Assembly: GCF_014196765.1 (NCBI RefSeq)
Contig: NZ_JACIEE010000004.1
Coordinates: 513,108-577,107, forward strand
DNA: 64,000 nt
Direction: 5' to 3'
DNA from: Mycoplana azooxidifex
GTDB lineage: Bacteria > Pseudomonadota > Alphaproteobacteria > Rhizobiales > Rhizobiaceae
Shown in pieces: positions 17,507 through 27,879 of this stretch (position 1 is its first letter; each line of letters starts with the position of its first letter). Position numbers and translations under genes: made by a program. The notes beneath the pieces were generated by a model. The model saw nothing but the letters and a program-made list of their open reading frames with translations, was not told where the DNA came from and did not search any database.

Positions 17507-18346
17507 ATGACCGCCCGCATGGACAGACGATTCTCCGCTCTCGCGGCTGAAGGCCGCCCGGCACTCGTGACCTACTTCATGGGCGGCGATCCGGACTATG
17601 CCTCATCGCTCGCCATCATGAAGGCGCTGCCGACGGCCGGCGCCGACGTCATCGAGCTCGGCATGCCGTTCTCCGATCCGATGGCCGACGGGCCGGCCAT
17701 CCAGGTGGCCGGACAGCGGTCGCTGAAGGGCGGCCAGACACTGGCCAAGACCATCCAGATGGCGCGCGACTTCCGGCTGGAGGACGCAGACACGCCGATC
17801 GTGCTGATGGGCTACTACAACCCGATCTACATCTACGGTGTCGACCGCTTCCTCGAGGATGCGCTCGAAGCGGGCATAGACGGCCTGATCGTCGTCGACC
17901 TGCCGCCCGAGATGGATGACGAACTCTGCATTCCGGCGCTCCGCCGCGGCATCAACTTCATCCGCCTGGCGACGCCCACGACGGATGCCAAGCGGCTGCC
18001 GACCGTACTGGAGAACACTTCCGGCTTCGTCTACTACGTCTCGATGAACGGCATCACCGGTTCCGCCCTGCCGGATCCGTCCGTGATCGGCGGCGCCGTC
18101 CGGCACATCAAGGACCACACAACACTCCCGGTCTGCGTCGGCTTCGGCGTCAAGACGGCGGAACAGGCGCGTGCCATCGGCGCGTCTGCGGACGGCGTGG
18201 TCGTGGGCAGCGCCATCGTCAACCAGATCGCTTCCAGCCTGACGGCGGACGGCGCCGCCACTGAAGCGACCGTGGCTGGCGTCGAGGCGCTGGTGCGCAG
18301 CCTTGCATCCGGCGTGCGCGGCGCCCGGGTTGCGGCAGCGGAATAA
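17507..18346 (+). CDS. trpA: Tryptophan synthase alpha subunit
   Basis: A 279-residue (beta/alpha)8 protein that cleaves indole-3-glycerol phosphate and passes indole to TrpB. Seen: [11 protein letters not shown] at the N-terminus, [20 protein letters not shown] with the catalytic Glu, the VVDLPPEM loop with the second acid, and [11 protein letters not shown] plus [10 protein letters not shown] for phosphate binding. It starts one base after the trpB stop. An internal ATG four codons later (17519) is a possible alternative. Together with trpF and trpB it completes the last pathway steps; trpE/G, trpD and trpC must lie elsewhere. Confidence 0.96.
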   Translation: MTARMDRRFSALAAEGRPALVTYFMGGDPDYASSLAIMKALPTAGADVIELGMPFSDPMADGPAIQVAGQRSLKGGQTLAKTIQMARDFRLEDADTPIVLMGYYNPIYIYGVDRFLEDALEAGIDGLIVVDLPPEMDDELCIPALRRGINFIRLATPTTDAKRLPTVLENTSGFVYYVSMNGITGSALPDPSVIGGAVRHIKDHTTLPVCVGFGVKTAEQARAIGASADGVVVGSAIVNQIASSLTADGAATEATVAGVEALVRSLASGVRGARVAAAE

Positions 18347-18383
18347 ATCCCCACATAGGGGCGAAAATTCAGGAGTAGCTTCA

Positions 18384-19286
18384 GTGAACTGGATCACAAA
18401 TTACGTTCGGCCGAAGATCAATTCGATGCTGGGCCGCAGGGAGGTTCCCGAGAACCTCTGGATCAAGTGCCCTGAGACGGGCGAAATGGTCTTCCATCGT
18501 GACCTCGAAGAGAACAAGTGGGTCATTCCGGCGTCCGGCTATCACATGAAGATGCCGGCGAAGGCCCGCCTGAAGGACCTGTTCGACGACGGCGCCTTCG
18601 AAGCGTTGCCGCAGCCCAAGGTGGCGCAGGACCCGCTGAAGTTCCGTGATTCCAAGAAATACATAGACCGCCTGAAGGACAGCCGCATCAAGACCGAGCA
18701 GGAGGACACGATCCTGGCCGGCGTCGGCAAGGTGCGCGGCGTCAAGCTCGTCGCGGTCGTGCATGAGTTCGGCTTCATGGGCGGATCGCTCGGCATGGCC
18801 GCCGGCGAGGCGATCGTCAAGGCCTTCGAGCGCGCCATCTCCGAGAAGTGCCCGCTGGTCATGTTCCCGGCCTCCGGCGGCGCCCGCATGCAGGAAGGCA
18901 TCCTGTCTCTGATGCAGCTTCCGCGCACCACCGTCGCCGTCGAAATGCTGAAGGAAGCGGGCCAGCCCTATATCGTCGTCCTGACCAATCCGACGACCGG
19001 CGGCGTGACCGCTTCCTATGCCATGCTCGGCGACATCCACCTGGCCGAGCCGGGCGCCGAAATCTGCTTTGCCGGCAAGCGCGTCATCGAGCAGACGATC
19101 CGCGAGAAGCTGCCCGAAGGCTTCCAGACCTCCGAGTACCTGTTGGAGCACGGCATGGTCGACATGGTCATCAAGCGCCACGACATTCCCGGAACGCTGG
19201 CACGCCTGCTTCGGATCCTGACCAAGAAGCCTGTGACCGAAACCACCAAGGCGGCTGGCGTCGTCGCCATCGCCGCCAGCGCCTGA
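18384..19286 (+). CDS. accD: Acetyl-CoA carboxylase carboxyltransferase subunit beta
   Basis: A 300-residue beta chain of the carboxyltransferase that makes malonyl-CoA with AccA. Seen: [20 protein letters not shown] near residue 26, then the crotonase-like carboxyltransferase domain with [30 protein letters not shown] and [13 protein letters not shown]. The GTG at 18384 is preceded by AGGAG 9-13 bases upstream. Odd point: the N-terminal zinc ribbon is degenerate; only one of the four cysteines found in E. coli AccD (C29 here) remains, the others being Thr32, Ile48 and Ser51. It lies between trpA and folC, an arrangement seen in many alphaproteobacteria. Confidence 0.94.
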   Translation: MNWITNYVRPKINSMLGRREVPENLWIKCPETGEMVFHRDLEENKWVIPASGYHMKMPAKARLKDLFDDGAFEALPQPKVAQDPLKFRDSKKYIDRLKDSRIKTEQEDTILAGVGKVRGVKLVAVVHEFGFMGGSLGMAAGEAIVKAFERAISEKCPLVMFPASGGARMQEGILSLMQLPRTTVAVEMLKEAGQPYIVVLTNPTTGGVTASYAMLGDIHLAEPGAEICFAGKRVIEQTIREKLPEGFQTSEYLLEHGMVDMVIKRHDIPGTLARLLRILTKKPVTETTKAAGVVAIAASA

Positions 19287-19309
19287 ACCGCGCGCGAGCG
19301 GGTGGCGCG

Positions 19310-20653
19310 ATGGAGGCGGCCGACACCACAGAGGCGGGGCGGGAGATCGACAAGCTCCTTGCGCTGCATCCGAAGGGTTTCGATCTGTCGCTTGACCGCA
19401 TCACGCGGCTGCTGTCTGCGCTCGGCGACCCGCACAAGCGCCTTCCTCCGGTCATTCATGTCGCCGGCACCAACGGTAAGGGTTCGGTCACGGCATTCAG
19501 CCGTGCCATCCTCGAGGCGTCCGGCCTTTCGGTTCACGTCCACACCTCTCCCCACCTCGTCAACTGGCACGAGCGCTATCGCCTCGGGCGCAAGGGCGGG
19601 CGCGGCGCTTTCGTTTCGGATCCGGTTCTGGCAGATGCGGTCCGTCGCGTGGCAGGGGCCAACGGCGGGCAGAAGATTACGGTCTTCGAGATCCTGACGG
19701 CGGTCACCTTTCTGCTCTTCGCCGAGCATCCGGCCGACGTTGCGATCATCGAAGTCGGCCTCGGCGGTCGCTACGACGCGACGAACGTCATCGAGAAGCC
19801 GGCGGTGTCTGTGATCATGCCGATCTCGCTCGACCACCAGGCCTATCTGGGTGACCGCGTGGAACTGATCGCAGCCGAGAAGGCGGGCATCATGAAGAAG
19901 GGTTCGCCCGTGGTCATCGGCCATCAGGAAGAGGAGGCTGCGCGCAATGTCCTGATCGCGACCGCGGAGCGGCTTTCCTGTCCCTACACGGTCTACGGGC
20001 AGGATTTCCTGGCCTATGGCGAGTTCGGCCGGATGGTTTACCAGGACGAATTCGGCCTGATGGACCTGCCGCCGCCGAAGCTTCTGGGCCGGCACCAGTA
20101 TGCCAATGCGGCAGCCGCGATACGCGCCGTCAAGGCGACCGGCCTGCCGGTCACCGAGCAGGCGTTCGAACGGGGTGTCGTTTCGGTCGAGTGGCCCGGG
20201 CGCCTTCAGCGGCTCCACGCCGGTGCGCTTGCGAAGGCCGCGCCGGGATCCTCAGAGATCTGGGTCGACGGCGGCCACAATCCCGGCGCCGGCGTCGTGA
20301 TCGCCGAAACCATGGCCACGTTCGAGGAGCGCGATCCGCGTCCGCTGTTTTTGGTCACGGGCATGATCAACACGAAGGACCCGGTCGGCTATTTCGATGC
20401 CTTCCGTGGCATCGCCGAACGTGTCTTCACCGTACCGATCCGCGGATCGGACGCCGGTATCGATCCGGTCGTGCTCGCAAGTGATGCCGTCGATGCCGGC
20501 CTCGAGGCGGAACCGGTCTCATCGGTGGCCGAGGCGCTGCAGGCGATCGGCCGTATCGTCGAGGAGGATGCCGTGGCGCCACGGATCCTGATCGGCGGCT
20601 CGCTCTATCTCATCGGCGATGTGCTCGCCGACAACGGCACGCCGCCGACCTGA
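19310..20653 (+). CDS. folC: Bifunctional folylpolyglutamate synthase / dihydrofolate synthase
   Basis: A 447-residue Mur-ligase-family enzyme adding glutamate to dihydropteroate and to reduced folates. Seen: the P-loop HVAGTNGKGSVTAF, the omega-loop histidine in SPHLVNWHERYR, IIEVGLGGRYDATNVI with a metal-binding Glu, the ISLDHQAYLGD motif, and the C-terminal VDGGHNPGAG. The ATG at 19310 (MEAADTTEAG) follows GAGCGGGTGG and lies 23 bases after the accD stop. It closes the plus-strand run trpF-trpB-trpA-accD-folC and converges on trxA. Confidence 0.94.
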   Translation: MEAADTTEAGREIDKLLALHPKGFDLSLDRITRLLSALGDPHKRLPPVIHVAGTNGKGSVTAFSRAILEASGLSVHVHTSPHLVNWHERYRLGRKGGRGAFVSDPVLADAVRRVAGANGGQKITVFEILTAVTFLLFAEHPADVAIIEVGLGGRYDATNVIEKPAVSVIMPISLDHQAYLGDRVELIAAEKAGIMKKGSPVVIGHQEEEAARNVLIATAERLSCPYTVYGQDFLAYGEFGRMVYQDEFGLMDLPPPKLLGRHQYANAAAAIRAVKATGLPVTEQAFERGVVSVEWPGRLQRLHAGALAKAAPGSSEIWVDGGHNPGAGVVIAETMATFEERDPRPLFLVTGMINTKDPVGYFDAFRGIAERVFTVPIRGSDAGIDPVVLASDAVDAGLEAEPVSSVAEALQAIGRIVEEDAVAPRILIGGSLYLIGDVLADNGTPPT

Positions 20654-20684
20654 ATCGGCAGGCTCCGTCATTCTTCCCTGCGGA

Positions 20685-20714
20685 AACGAAAAAGGCCCGG
20701 ACGAGCCGGGCCTT
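20685..20714 (-). terminator. Rho-independent terminator of trxA
   Basis: Arms AAGGCCCGG (20692-20700) and CCGGGCCTT (20706-20714). On the minus strand the stem is followed by TTTTTCG, which marks it as the end of the minus-strand trxA transcript; on the plus strand it may slow polymerase leaving folC. Confidence 0.82.
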
Positions 20715-20738
20715 GAATTTCGATATCTTGCGTGAGGC

Positions 20739-21062
20739 TCAGGCGGCGGCGGTCGAGATCCAGGACGACAGTGCCGTCTTCGGTGCCGCGCCGACCTTGA
20801 TGTCGGCCACTTCGCCGCCCTTGAACACGGCGAGCGTCGGGATCGAGCGGACGCCGAACTGGGCTGCAAGCTCGGGGTTTTCGTCGATATTGAGTTTGAC
20901 AACCTTCACCTTGCCGGCGAGTTCCGCGGAGATCTCCTCCAACGCAGGCGCAATCATCTTGCACGGGCCGCACCATTCGGCCCAGAAATCAACGACCACC
21001 GGCTCGGCGGAATCGAGGACTTCGGCCTGGAAATTGGAATTGTCGACTTTCACGGTGGCCAT
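20739..21062 (-). CDS. trxA: Thioredoxin
   Basis: A 107-residue classical thioredoxin. Seen: [17 protein letters not shown] with the redox pair Cys-Gly-Pro-Cys, the KLNIDENP buried segment and the cis-proline loop [13 protein letters not shown]. It reduces disulfides in the cytoplasm with electrons from thioredoxin reductase. The ATG at 21062 has an AAGGAGC ribosome site; an upstream in-frame start would add 11 residues without homology. It is the last gene of the minus-strand series that includes addA and addB, 75 bases after the addA stop, and has its own terminator. Confidence 0.96.
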   Translation of the reverse strand: MATVKVDNSNFQAEVLDSAEPVVVDFWAEWCGPCKMIAPALEEISAELAGKVKVVKLNIDENPELAAQFGVRSIPTLAVFKGGEVADIKVGAAPKTALSSWISTAAA

Positions 21063-21137
21063 GAGGGGCTGCTCCTTGGCAAATTGAAGTTGCATTTCAT
21101 GTGATGCGCGGCGGCTGCCATTTCAATGGTTGGTATC

Positions 21138-24100
21138 TCACTTTGTCGCCAGCTCGGCAAGGCTTCGCGTCATCGCCTCGTCCTCGAGCCAGTAGATCGC
21201 AGGCGCCTCGGTATAGACGAGCCCACAGCGGATCGCCCGGCCGGGATAGAGGGGAGCGAGCAGGGCGCGGTAGATCGAAAGCTGCGCGAGATGCTCGAAG
21301 GGGATGTCTGCGGGGCTCGCCGGTGGCTGCCTGTTGGTCTTGAAATCGACGATCTCGACGCTGTCCTCCGTCACCACCATCCGGTCGATCCGGCCGGAGA
21401 CCGCATAGTCGGTGCGTCCCACGCCGAGCGTTCCCATGATTTCGACTTCCGCACGGCTGAGGGGCGAGAAGATCGCCGCAAGCGACCGCTCCTGCATGAT
21501 CGTGGCGACGTCGGCGCTGAGGCGAGCCCGATCGCGGCCCGGCCAGTGCCGCACCGCCCGTTCGAGATAGCGCTCCGCCGCAGCCGGACGATCCGGTGCC
21601 GGCAGGCTGGGCAGGACCTGCAGAAGCCGGTGCAGGATCCGGCCGCGTTCCAGTGCCCGGCCTGCGCCCGAAGGCGCATGGGTGGCGAAGAGCGCGGATC
21701 CGACCATCAGGTCGGCCTCGGCCGTATCGATCACCGCGGCGGCGCCGGACGGGCTCAGCGGACGCGGCAGGCGGCGCTGCGGCGGCAGCGGGCGTCCCAG
21801 CGCTTGCGGCAGCGGCGCCCCCGCCTCGGTCACATCCGCGACGGCCTCGCGGGGTGTGCCGGCCTGCGGCGATGCCTCGCGCCAGATCGCACCGGACCAC
21901 GTATCCGATCCGGCGGAAAACTGCGCCTCGCTGCAGCGCGCGTCGCTGGAGAGCCCGGCGGTCACCATCTCGTGCCAGGTGCCGCTGCTCGGCCGCCTGC
22001 CGCGATAACCGCACACGACGAGACGGTCGGCAGCACGCGTCATCGCCACATAGAGAAGCCTGCGGTATTCTTCCTCCGCCTGCGCGCGGATGCGCTGCGC
22101 ATCGAGGTCGGTCATGTCGTTGCCGAGGTCCTTGACCGGCAGCCATGCGGGCAGCCCGCCGGCGTCGTCCCCGCCCGCGGCGAGGAACCGCAGCTTCGGC
22201 ATGTGGGCGTGGGTGAAGGGCGCCCCGCCGCTGTCCACGAGGAAGACGACAGGGGCCTCCAGACCCTTGGCGGCATGCACCGTCATGATGCGCACCTCGT
22301 TTCGCCCCTTGTCCTGCTCGCGCTTGACAGTCGGGGCCTCGAGCTCCAGCGTCGAGATGAAGGCCTGCAGGCCGGGAAGGCCGTTTTCCTCCTGATCGAG
22401 GGCGAAGGACAGGAACTCGTCGATGATCTCGCCGGCCTCCTGCCCCAGTCGCGCCAGAAACGCGGCGCGTCCGCCCAGGACACCGATGACCCGCGCGTAG
22501 AAATCATGGGCGGGGAGTTCCCGCGCGATGGTGATGAACGCCTCCAGCTGGCGCACCACGGCACCGAGGAACAGGTCTTGCGGTGCTTGCGACTGAAGGT
22601 GCTGCCACAGGCTGGTCGCCTCCGGTCGCCGTGCCGCAAGGTCCATCAGGGGTTCTTCGGAAAGCCCAAGGAGGGGGCTTTTCAGAAGGGCCGCAAGCGA
22701 CAGGTCGTCTTCCGGCAGGAGCGCGAAACGCCCGAGTGCGAGCAGGTCCTGCACGGCGATATGGCCGCTCAGCACCAGCCGGTCCGCGCCGCCGACGGGA
22801 ATGTTGTGAGGCTGCTTCAGGGCGCGGGTCAGCGCGTTGACGAAGGCGTCACGCTTGCGCACCAGCACGATGACATCGCCGGGACGCATGGGTCGCGATA
22901 CGCCCTTCTCGGTCACCGTCGCCTGTCCGATCCAGCCTGCGAGCGTGTCGGCGATGCGCCTTGCCAGGACGTTCACCGGTGCCTTCTCCGGCACGGCGTC
23001 GAACGGCGCGGTCCAGTCGTCCTCGTCGATGGTCTCGGCCGGTGCGATCACCTCCCATAGGTCGACCGCGCCGGGCTCCTGGCCGCGGTTGGAGGCATGG
23101 ATGACGGCGTCGCCATCGGGAGAAAGCCCGCGTGCATGGTCGGCGACCGAGAACACCTGGTCGACGGCAGTAAGCACGTCGCGAGTGGAGCGAAAGGACA
23201 GCAGCAGCCGGATCGAGCGGAAGAATGCGTCGGCATCCCCGGCGCGCCGCGCCGCCTTGCGCCCCTCCTGGGCGAAACGCTCCGGGCGCGCCCCTTGGAA
23301 GGAATAGATCGACTGCTTCTCGTCGCCGACGGCGAAGACGGTGCGGTTTGCCTGGCGGGCCGAGGCACCGGCGAAGAATTCGCTGGTCAGCGCGCCGATG
23401 ATTTCCCATTGCCGCGGGCTCGTGTCCTGGGCCTCGTCGACGAGGACGTGGTCGATCCCCTGGTCGAGCTTGTAGTGGATCCAGGCGCCAACGTCGCTGC
23501 GGGTCAGAAGCGTGGCGGCACGCTCGATCAGGTCGTCGAAATCGAGCAGGCTGCGCCCGCGCTTGAGGTCCTCGTAGTCGCCGATCAGTCGCTCTGCGAT
23601 CACGAGGGCCGCGCTGGTCGCCTCGAACATGCGGAAGCGGCGGAGGCGGTCGTCGCAGGCGATCACATGCGCCTGCAGGTCGACGAAGAACGGCTCGAAC
23701 TCCGGATCGCGGTCCTTCACCTTCTTGGACAGGAAGGCGCGGTCGAGGCTGGCCGGCTTTCCACCGCCGTTGAAGAAGAGATCGCAGAGGGCCCGTCGAC
23801 GTCCGGCGGCCGTCGGCAATTCGGGCAGGGCGGCCAGATCGGCAGCACTCGCCTTGACCGTGTCGGAGCCGAGTTCGAGCGCGGTGTCGAGATAGCGGCG
23901 GAAGACAGCAGCATCGAAGCCGGGCGGCGGCCAGAAGGCTTCGACCAGTCTTTCGGCATCGTCCTTTGGCCCGAACCCGAGTCGCTCGCGCAGCAGGGCG
24001 CGGGTGCCGCCAAGGGCGGCCGCCCGCTCGATGAAGGCGCGGATAGCGCTGCGATTGGCAACGATGTCCTCGACCAGCCGATCGAGACCAGTGTCGTCTG

Positions 24101-24692
24101 CGATCTCGAGTACGGTCGCAAACGCCTCGGCGAGCGCGGCGTCGTCCTCCGCAGAGGTCGCGGTCAGGAGCGAGCGGCGGGCGTCGGCGAGTAGCACTGC
24201 GGCGGCCCGGTCGTCGAGCACGGCGAAATGGCCGGCAACGTTCGCCTCCAGCGGGAACTGGTGCAGCAGCGCCTCGCAGAAGGCGTGGATCGTCTGGATC
24301 TTCAGTCCGCCCGGCGTCTCCAATGCGCGCGCGAACAGGCGGCGCGCTTCCTCCAGCTTCAACCGGTCGGGCGGGGCACCCTCGATCTGCTCGACACGCC
24401 GAGAAAGCGCGTCGTCCGGCAGCACCGCCCATTCGGCCAGGCGTTCGAACACGCGGTTCGACATTTCCGACGCCGCCGCCTTGGTATAGGTCAGGCACAG
24501 GATGGCCGATGGCCGGCACCCGGCGAGCAGGAGCCGGATCACGCGCTGGGTGAGCACGTGCGTCTTGCCCGAGCCGGCATTGGCGGAGACCCATGCCGAA
24601 CCGGTAGGATCGGATGCGGCCGCCTGCATGCGGCTCGTCCAGCCGAGCCAGGCGCCGGGATCGTCGGCGGGCGGGCGCTCTGCGTCAAGCAT
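21138..24692 (-). CDS. addA: Double-strand break repair helicase-nuclease AddA
   Basis: An 1184-residue UvrD/Rep-type helicase with a RecB-like nuclease at the end, the alphaproteobacterial counterpart of RecBCD. Seen: Walker A SANAGSGKTHVL near residue 37-43, LCLTYTKAAASEM (motif Ia), HVLVDEAQDTSPRQWEII (motif II), AVGDEKQSIYSFQGA (motif III), EVRIMTVHAAKGLEAPVV (motif V), LYVAMTRAADRLVV (motif VI), then the nuclease motif VEIVDFKTNRQ. The ATG at 24692 overlaps the addB stop by eight bases and follows GAGAAGAGG. The start is supported by that overlap. It forms a heterodimer with AddB. Confidence 0.95.
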   Translation of the reverse strand: MLDAERPPADDPGAWLGWTSRMQAAASDPTGSAWVSANAGSGKTHVLTQRVIRLLLAGCRPSAILCLTYTKAAASEMSNRVFERLAEWAVLPDDALSRRVEQIEGAPPDRLKLEEARRLFARALETPGGLKIQTIHAFCEALLHQFPLEANVAGHFAVLDDRAAAVLLADARRSLLTATSAEDDAALAEAFATVLEIADDTGLDRLVEDIVANRSAIRAFIERAAALGGTRALLRERLGFGPKDDAERLVEAFWPPPGFDAAVFRRYLDTALELGSDTVKASAADLAALPELPTAAGRRRALCDLFFNGGGKPASLDRAFLSKKVKDRDPEFEPFFVDLQAHVIACDDRLRRFRMFEATSAALVIAERLIGDYEDLKRGRSLLDFDDLIERAATLLTRSDVGAWIHYKLDQGIDHVLVDEAQDTSPRQWEIIGALTSEFFAGASARQANRTVFAVGDEKQSIYSFQGARPERFAQEGRKAARRAGDADAFFRSIRLLLSFRSTRDVLTAVDQVFSVADHARGLSPDGDAVIHASNRGQEPGAVDLWEVIAPAETIDEDDWTAPFDAVPEKAPVNVLARRIADTLAGWIGQATVTEKGVSRPMRPGDVIVLVRKRDAFVNALTRALKQPHNIPVGGADRLVLSGHIAVQDLLALGRFALLPEDDLSLAALLKSPLLGLSEEPLMDLAARRPEATSLWQHLQSQAPQDLFLGAVVRQLEAFITIARELPAHDFYARVIGVLGGRAAFLARLGQEAGEIIDEFLSFALDQEENGLPGLQAFISTLELEAPTVKREQDKGRNEVRIMTVHAAKGLEAPVVFLVDSGGAPFTHAHMPKLRFLAAGGDDAGGLPAWLPVKDLGNDMTDLDAQRIRAQAEEEYRRLLYVAMTRAADRLVVCGYRGRRPSSGTWHEMVTAGLSSDARCSEAQFSAGSDTWSGAIWREASPQAGTPREAVADVTEAGAPLPQALGRPLPPQRRLPRPLSPSGAAAVIDTAEADLMVGSALFATHAPSGAGRALERGRILHRLLQVLPSLPAPDRPAAAERYLERAVRHWPGRDRARLSADVATIMQERSLAAIFSPLSRAEVEIMGTLGVGRTDYAVSGRIDRMVVTEDSVEIVDFKTNRQPPASPADIPFEHLAQLSIYRALLAPLYPGRAIRCGLVYTEAPAIYWLEDEAMTRSLAELATK

Positions 24693-27600
24693 CCTCTTCT
24701 CCCTCAGAACTTTCGGCCGTCGACCACTCGGCCACGCGCGCCAGGTGGTCATACTCGCCGCCGAATTCCCGTTCCGCTTCCGGAATGACGCGCGAGGCGA
24801 AGCCGTAATGGCCGGAAAGCAGCTGTGTCAGCAGCTTCTCCAGCTGGAGAATCGCATCGTCGGCAAGGTCCTCGGCGGATTTCGGCTGTCGATCCTTCGT
24901 CGGCCTGGCGTGCTCGTTGTTGACGACCTCGTCGTCGAAGCGATCACCGGGTTTGAGGCGGACATAGGTCAGGTCGCCGGGCGGCATCGACGGCAGGCCC
25001 TTGAAGGCGCCGCGCTTCAGGGCCGCCGCCTCTAGCGGCAGCTGCGGATCGAGGAGTGCACGAGCGATCCTCAGCGAGGGCGAACTGCCGGTCTTGTAGT
25101 CGATCAGGTCGCCGCGGCCGTCGGTCCGCAGGTCGATGCGGTCCGCGATGCCGGTGAGCCGCATGCCGGCAATTGCGAGATCGAGCGAGGCAGGCACCTC
25201 CGTCAGGGATTTGTCGAGCACCTGCCGGCGCTTGCCGTCCCAGGCGAGGAATGCGCTCGCGACGGCTTGGAAGCGCGGCCGCCAGACCGCATCGATATGC
25301 AGGGGCAGCGCCATGCGGTCGAACTCCTCCGTCGTGATCCGGCGCATCAGCTCCCCGTCCTCGCTGTCGCCGGGCTGCTCGCGCACGTAGCGCTCGACGA
25401 TGCGGTGGTACAGCGTGCCGCGCTCGGCGGCACCCGGATCGACGTTGAACGGCGCGATCGGATGGAGGCGCAGAATCCGCCGCGCATAGATGGCATAAGG
25501 ATCGCGGCGCAACCGGCCGACTTCGCTGAAGGAATAGCTTTTCGGTTGCAGGTCGGCCGGCGGCCTGGGCTCCGGCCGCTTTGCTGCCGGCTGCCGCTGG
25601 CGTCGATCCAGCAGTGCGGTCCAGTGCAGCAGGTCCGCGCCCCTCTTTCGCAGGTCCTGAGCCAGCGAAGGACCGCCGACCGCGAGCAGCCGCTGCAGCC
25701 ACCGCGAGGCGACCGTCGGCGAGGTGCCGCTGCGTGTCGCCCGGGTGAGGACCAGGTTCCGCGCCGCGCAGGCCATCTGGAAGTCGTGCGCCAATTGGCC
25801 GATGCGCCGCTCGGGCGGTTCGAGCCCGATGCTTGCCTTCATGGAGCGCGACAGAAAGGCGTCGTTCGTCGTCTGCCCCGGCCAGGTGCCCTCGTTCAGC
25901 CCGCCGATGACGATCGTATCGACGCTCTGCAGGCGCGATTCGAGTGCGCCGAAGATGAAGACACGCGGATGGCGCATCGAGCGCGGCTTCACCGTTTCGC
26001 TGGCGCTGATCGCTTCCAGCGCATCGCACCATTGCGGACCGTCCGCCTCGAGCTGTCCGTCGGCCTCGATCACGCCCTTGAGCAGCGAAGCCAGCCCGTC
26101 GCCTGCTTCGCCGGACCAGAGGCCGGCCAGATTGCCGTTCTCGTCGATCGCGACCGCTTCCAGCGCCCGGCCGGTTCGCTCGGTCCATTCCGAGATCGCA
26201 AGCGCCGTCGTGAAGCGCCGTCCCGTGCGGCCGTGGCGCACCAGGACGCCGGCCAGTGGCTCGACCGCGGCGGCGATCCGCCGGGCGAGGTCGCGCGCTT
26301 CCAGTGCCGCAGCGTCGGTAATGGCCTTGCGCCATTCCGGCGGCTTCCGGTCGGCCGCATGCCGCTTGATGGCCGCATCGAGGAGCGGCTCGAGAGCGGA
26401 GATGTCGACCTCGGCCGTGCCACCACGCAGTGCCAGCAGCTCCAGCGCGGTCGCGGCGTCGCGCATTTTTTCCGCCGGAAGGCCGAAGCGGGCCAGCGGA
26501 TGCTTCAGCAGGGCGACGAGCGCGACCGGATCGCCCGGTCGGAGCGTCGCCTCCAGCAGCAGCCGGGTGAGCGTGCCCTGGGCGGTGGAAAGCAGCGGGG
26601 TGCCGGCGGAATCGTCGGCCTCTATGCCGAAGCGGGCGAGCTCCGCCGTAACACGCCGGGCAAGCTTCCTGTCAGGCGTGATCAGCGCGGCCTGGCTTTC
26701 CTCGCGCTCCTCGAGTGCCAGCCGCAGGGCGATCGCGATCGCGGTCGCCTCCTCGCGCTCGTTCGCCGCCTCGACCAGGCAGGCGCCGTCGAACGCGCCG
26801 TGCGTCTGGTCATCCTGCAGGGCCTGCCGCTGCTGCTCCCAGCCTGCGGTGGCATGAACCGGCAGCAATGCCCGGGACAAGAGGTCGGCGCGCGCCGCCA
26901 ATGCGGTCTCCGGCGTGCCGAGCGGAACGACCATCGGGCGTTCGATCCCGAGCCGCTGCAGCAACCGGCTGAGACCGTATTGCGGGTGGCTGCGGTTCGA
27001 CGCCTCGCGCGAGGGTTCGCCGGACAGCGGGTCGTGCGTGACCAGCCGCCAGTCGTCGTCCGACATCGAAAAGTCGAGCCCGGGCAGCACGACGGCGCCG
27101 TTCGGCATCCCCGCAACCGCCTCGATCAGCCGCGCGGTGGCGGGAATGGAGCCGGTCGAGCCGGCAATGACCACCGGTCCGGACGGCGGCGTATCGCGAT
27201 AGCGGTCTGCCTCCGCATGCAGGATCGCATTGCGGCGGATCGACGGAGACGAGCGACTGAGCTCGTCGAGCCGCGCCGGCCAGTATTCGCTGGCGATCTT
27301 CAGGAAGGCCAACGTCAGCTGCCACCATTGCGCGTGGTCGGCGGCATCGATGGTCTTGAGTGCGTCCCAGTCGCACTCCTCCGTCTCCATCGCGTCGATC
27401 AGCTCGGCGAGCTCGCGGGCGAGCCAGATCGCATCGGCGGGGCTTGCGGGCGCGACCAGGGGGCTCTCGGCGTGCACGGCGGTGATCGCCGCCGGCAGGC
27501 TGTTGCGCCAGGCGAGCACGAGCCGCGCGAGTTCCAGCAGGCGTGCCGGGCCGGAAAGCGGCTCCGCCATGTCGAGCGCGGCCGGTGCCGCTTCGTCGAA

Positions 27601-27879
27601 GAAGCCGCTGTCGTCGTCGGTTTCGCCGAGCGGGCGGATGATGGGGAGGATGGCGGAGCGCCCGCCGAGCAGATCGACGAACTCGGACCGGAGCGTTCGT
27701 GCCGACCGCCGGGTCGGCACGTAGATCGTCATGTCCGCAAGCGACAGCGGGTCGTTCTCGTCGTGGCGGAAGCCGCGGATAATCGTGCCGTCGCAGATCC
27801 TCTCTGCCAGCGTCTTCAGGAACGGCAGGCCCGGGTGTATCGAGAACACGTTGCCGGGGCTGTCCCGCCGCGCGTTCAT
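24685..27879 (-). CDS. addB: Double-strand break repair protein AddB
   Basis: A 1064-residue partner of AddA. Seen: an N-terminal inactivated helicase-like region beginning PTRRSARTLRSEF, conserved TIVIGGLNEGTWPGQ in the middle, and a C-terminal RecB-family nuclease with DRIDLRTDGRGDLIDYKTGSS, whose Asp and Lys form the metal site. AddB recognises Chi-like sequences and supplies the second nuclease of the complex. The ATG at 27879 overlaps the stop of the upstream MurU-like gene (ATGA), so translation is coupled. Confidence 0.94.
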   Translation of the reverse strand: MNARRDSPGNVFSIHPGLPFLKTLAERICDGTIIRGFRHDENDPLSLADMTIYVPTRRSARTLRSEFVDLLGGRSAILPIIRPLGETDDDSGFFDEAAPAALDMAEPLSGPARLLELARLVLAWRNSLPAAITAVHAESPLVAPASPADAIWLARELAELIDAMETEECDWDALKTIDAADHAQWWQLTLAFLKIASEYWPARLDELSRSSPSIRRNAILHAEADRYRDTPPSGPVVIAGSTGSIPATARLIEAVAGMPNGAVVLPGLDFSMSDDDWRLVTHDPLSGEPSREASNRSHPQYGLSRLLQRLGIERPMVVPLGTPETALAARADLLSRALLPVHATAGWEQQRQALQDDQTHGAFDGACLVEAANEREEATAIAIALRLALEEREESQAALITPDRKLARRVTAELARFGIEADDSAGTPLLSTAQGTLTRLLLEATLRPGDPVALVALLKHPLARFGLPAEKMRDAATALELLALRGGTAEVDISALEPLLDAAIKRHAADRKPPEWRKAITDAAALEARDLARRIAAAVEPLAGVLVRHGRTGRRFTTALAISEWTERTGRALEAVAIDENGNLAGLWSGEAGDGLASLLKGVIEADGQLEADGPQWCDALEAISASETVKPRSMRHPRVFIFGALESRLQSVDTIVIGGLNEGTWPGQTTNDAFLSRSMKASIGLEPPERRIGQLAHDFQMACAARNLVLTRATRSGTSPTVASRWLQRLLAVGGPSLAQDLRKRGADLLHWTALLDRRQRQPAAKRPEPRPPADLQPKSYSFSEVGRLRRDPYAIYARRILRLHPIAPFNVDPGAAERGTLYHRIVERYVREQPGDSEDGELMRRITTEEFDRMALPLHIDAVWRPRFQAVASAFLAWDGKRRQVLDKSLTEVPASLDLAIAGMRLTGIADRIDLRTDGRGDLIDYKTGSSPSLRIARALLDPQLPLEAAALKRGAFKGLPSMPPGDLTYVRLKPGDRFDDEVVNNEHARPTKDRQPKSAEDLADDAILQLEKLLTQLLSGHYGFASRVIPEAEREFGGEYDHLARVAEWSTAESSEGEEDA

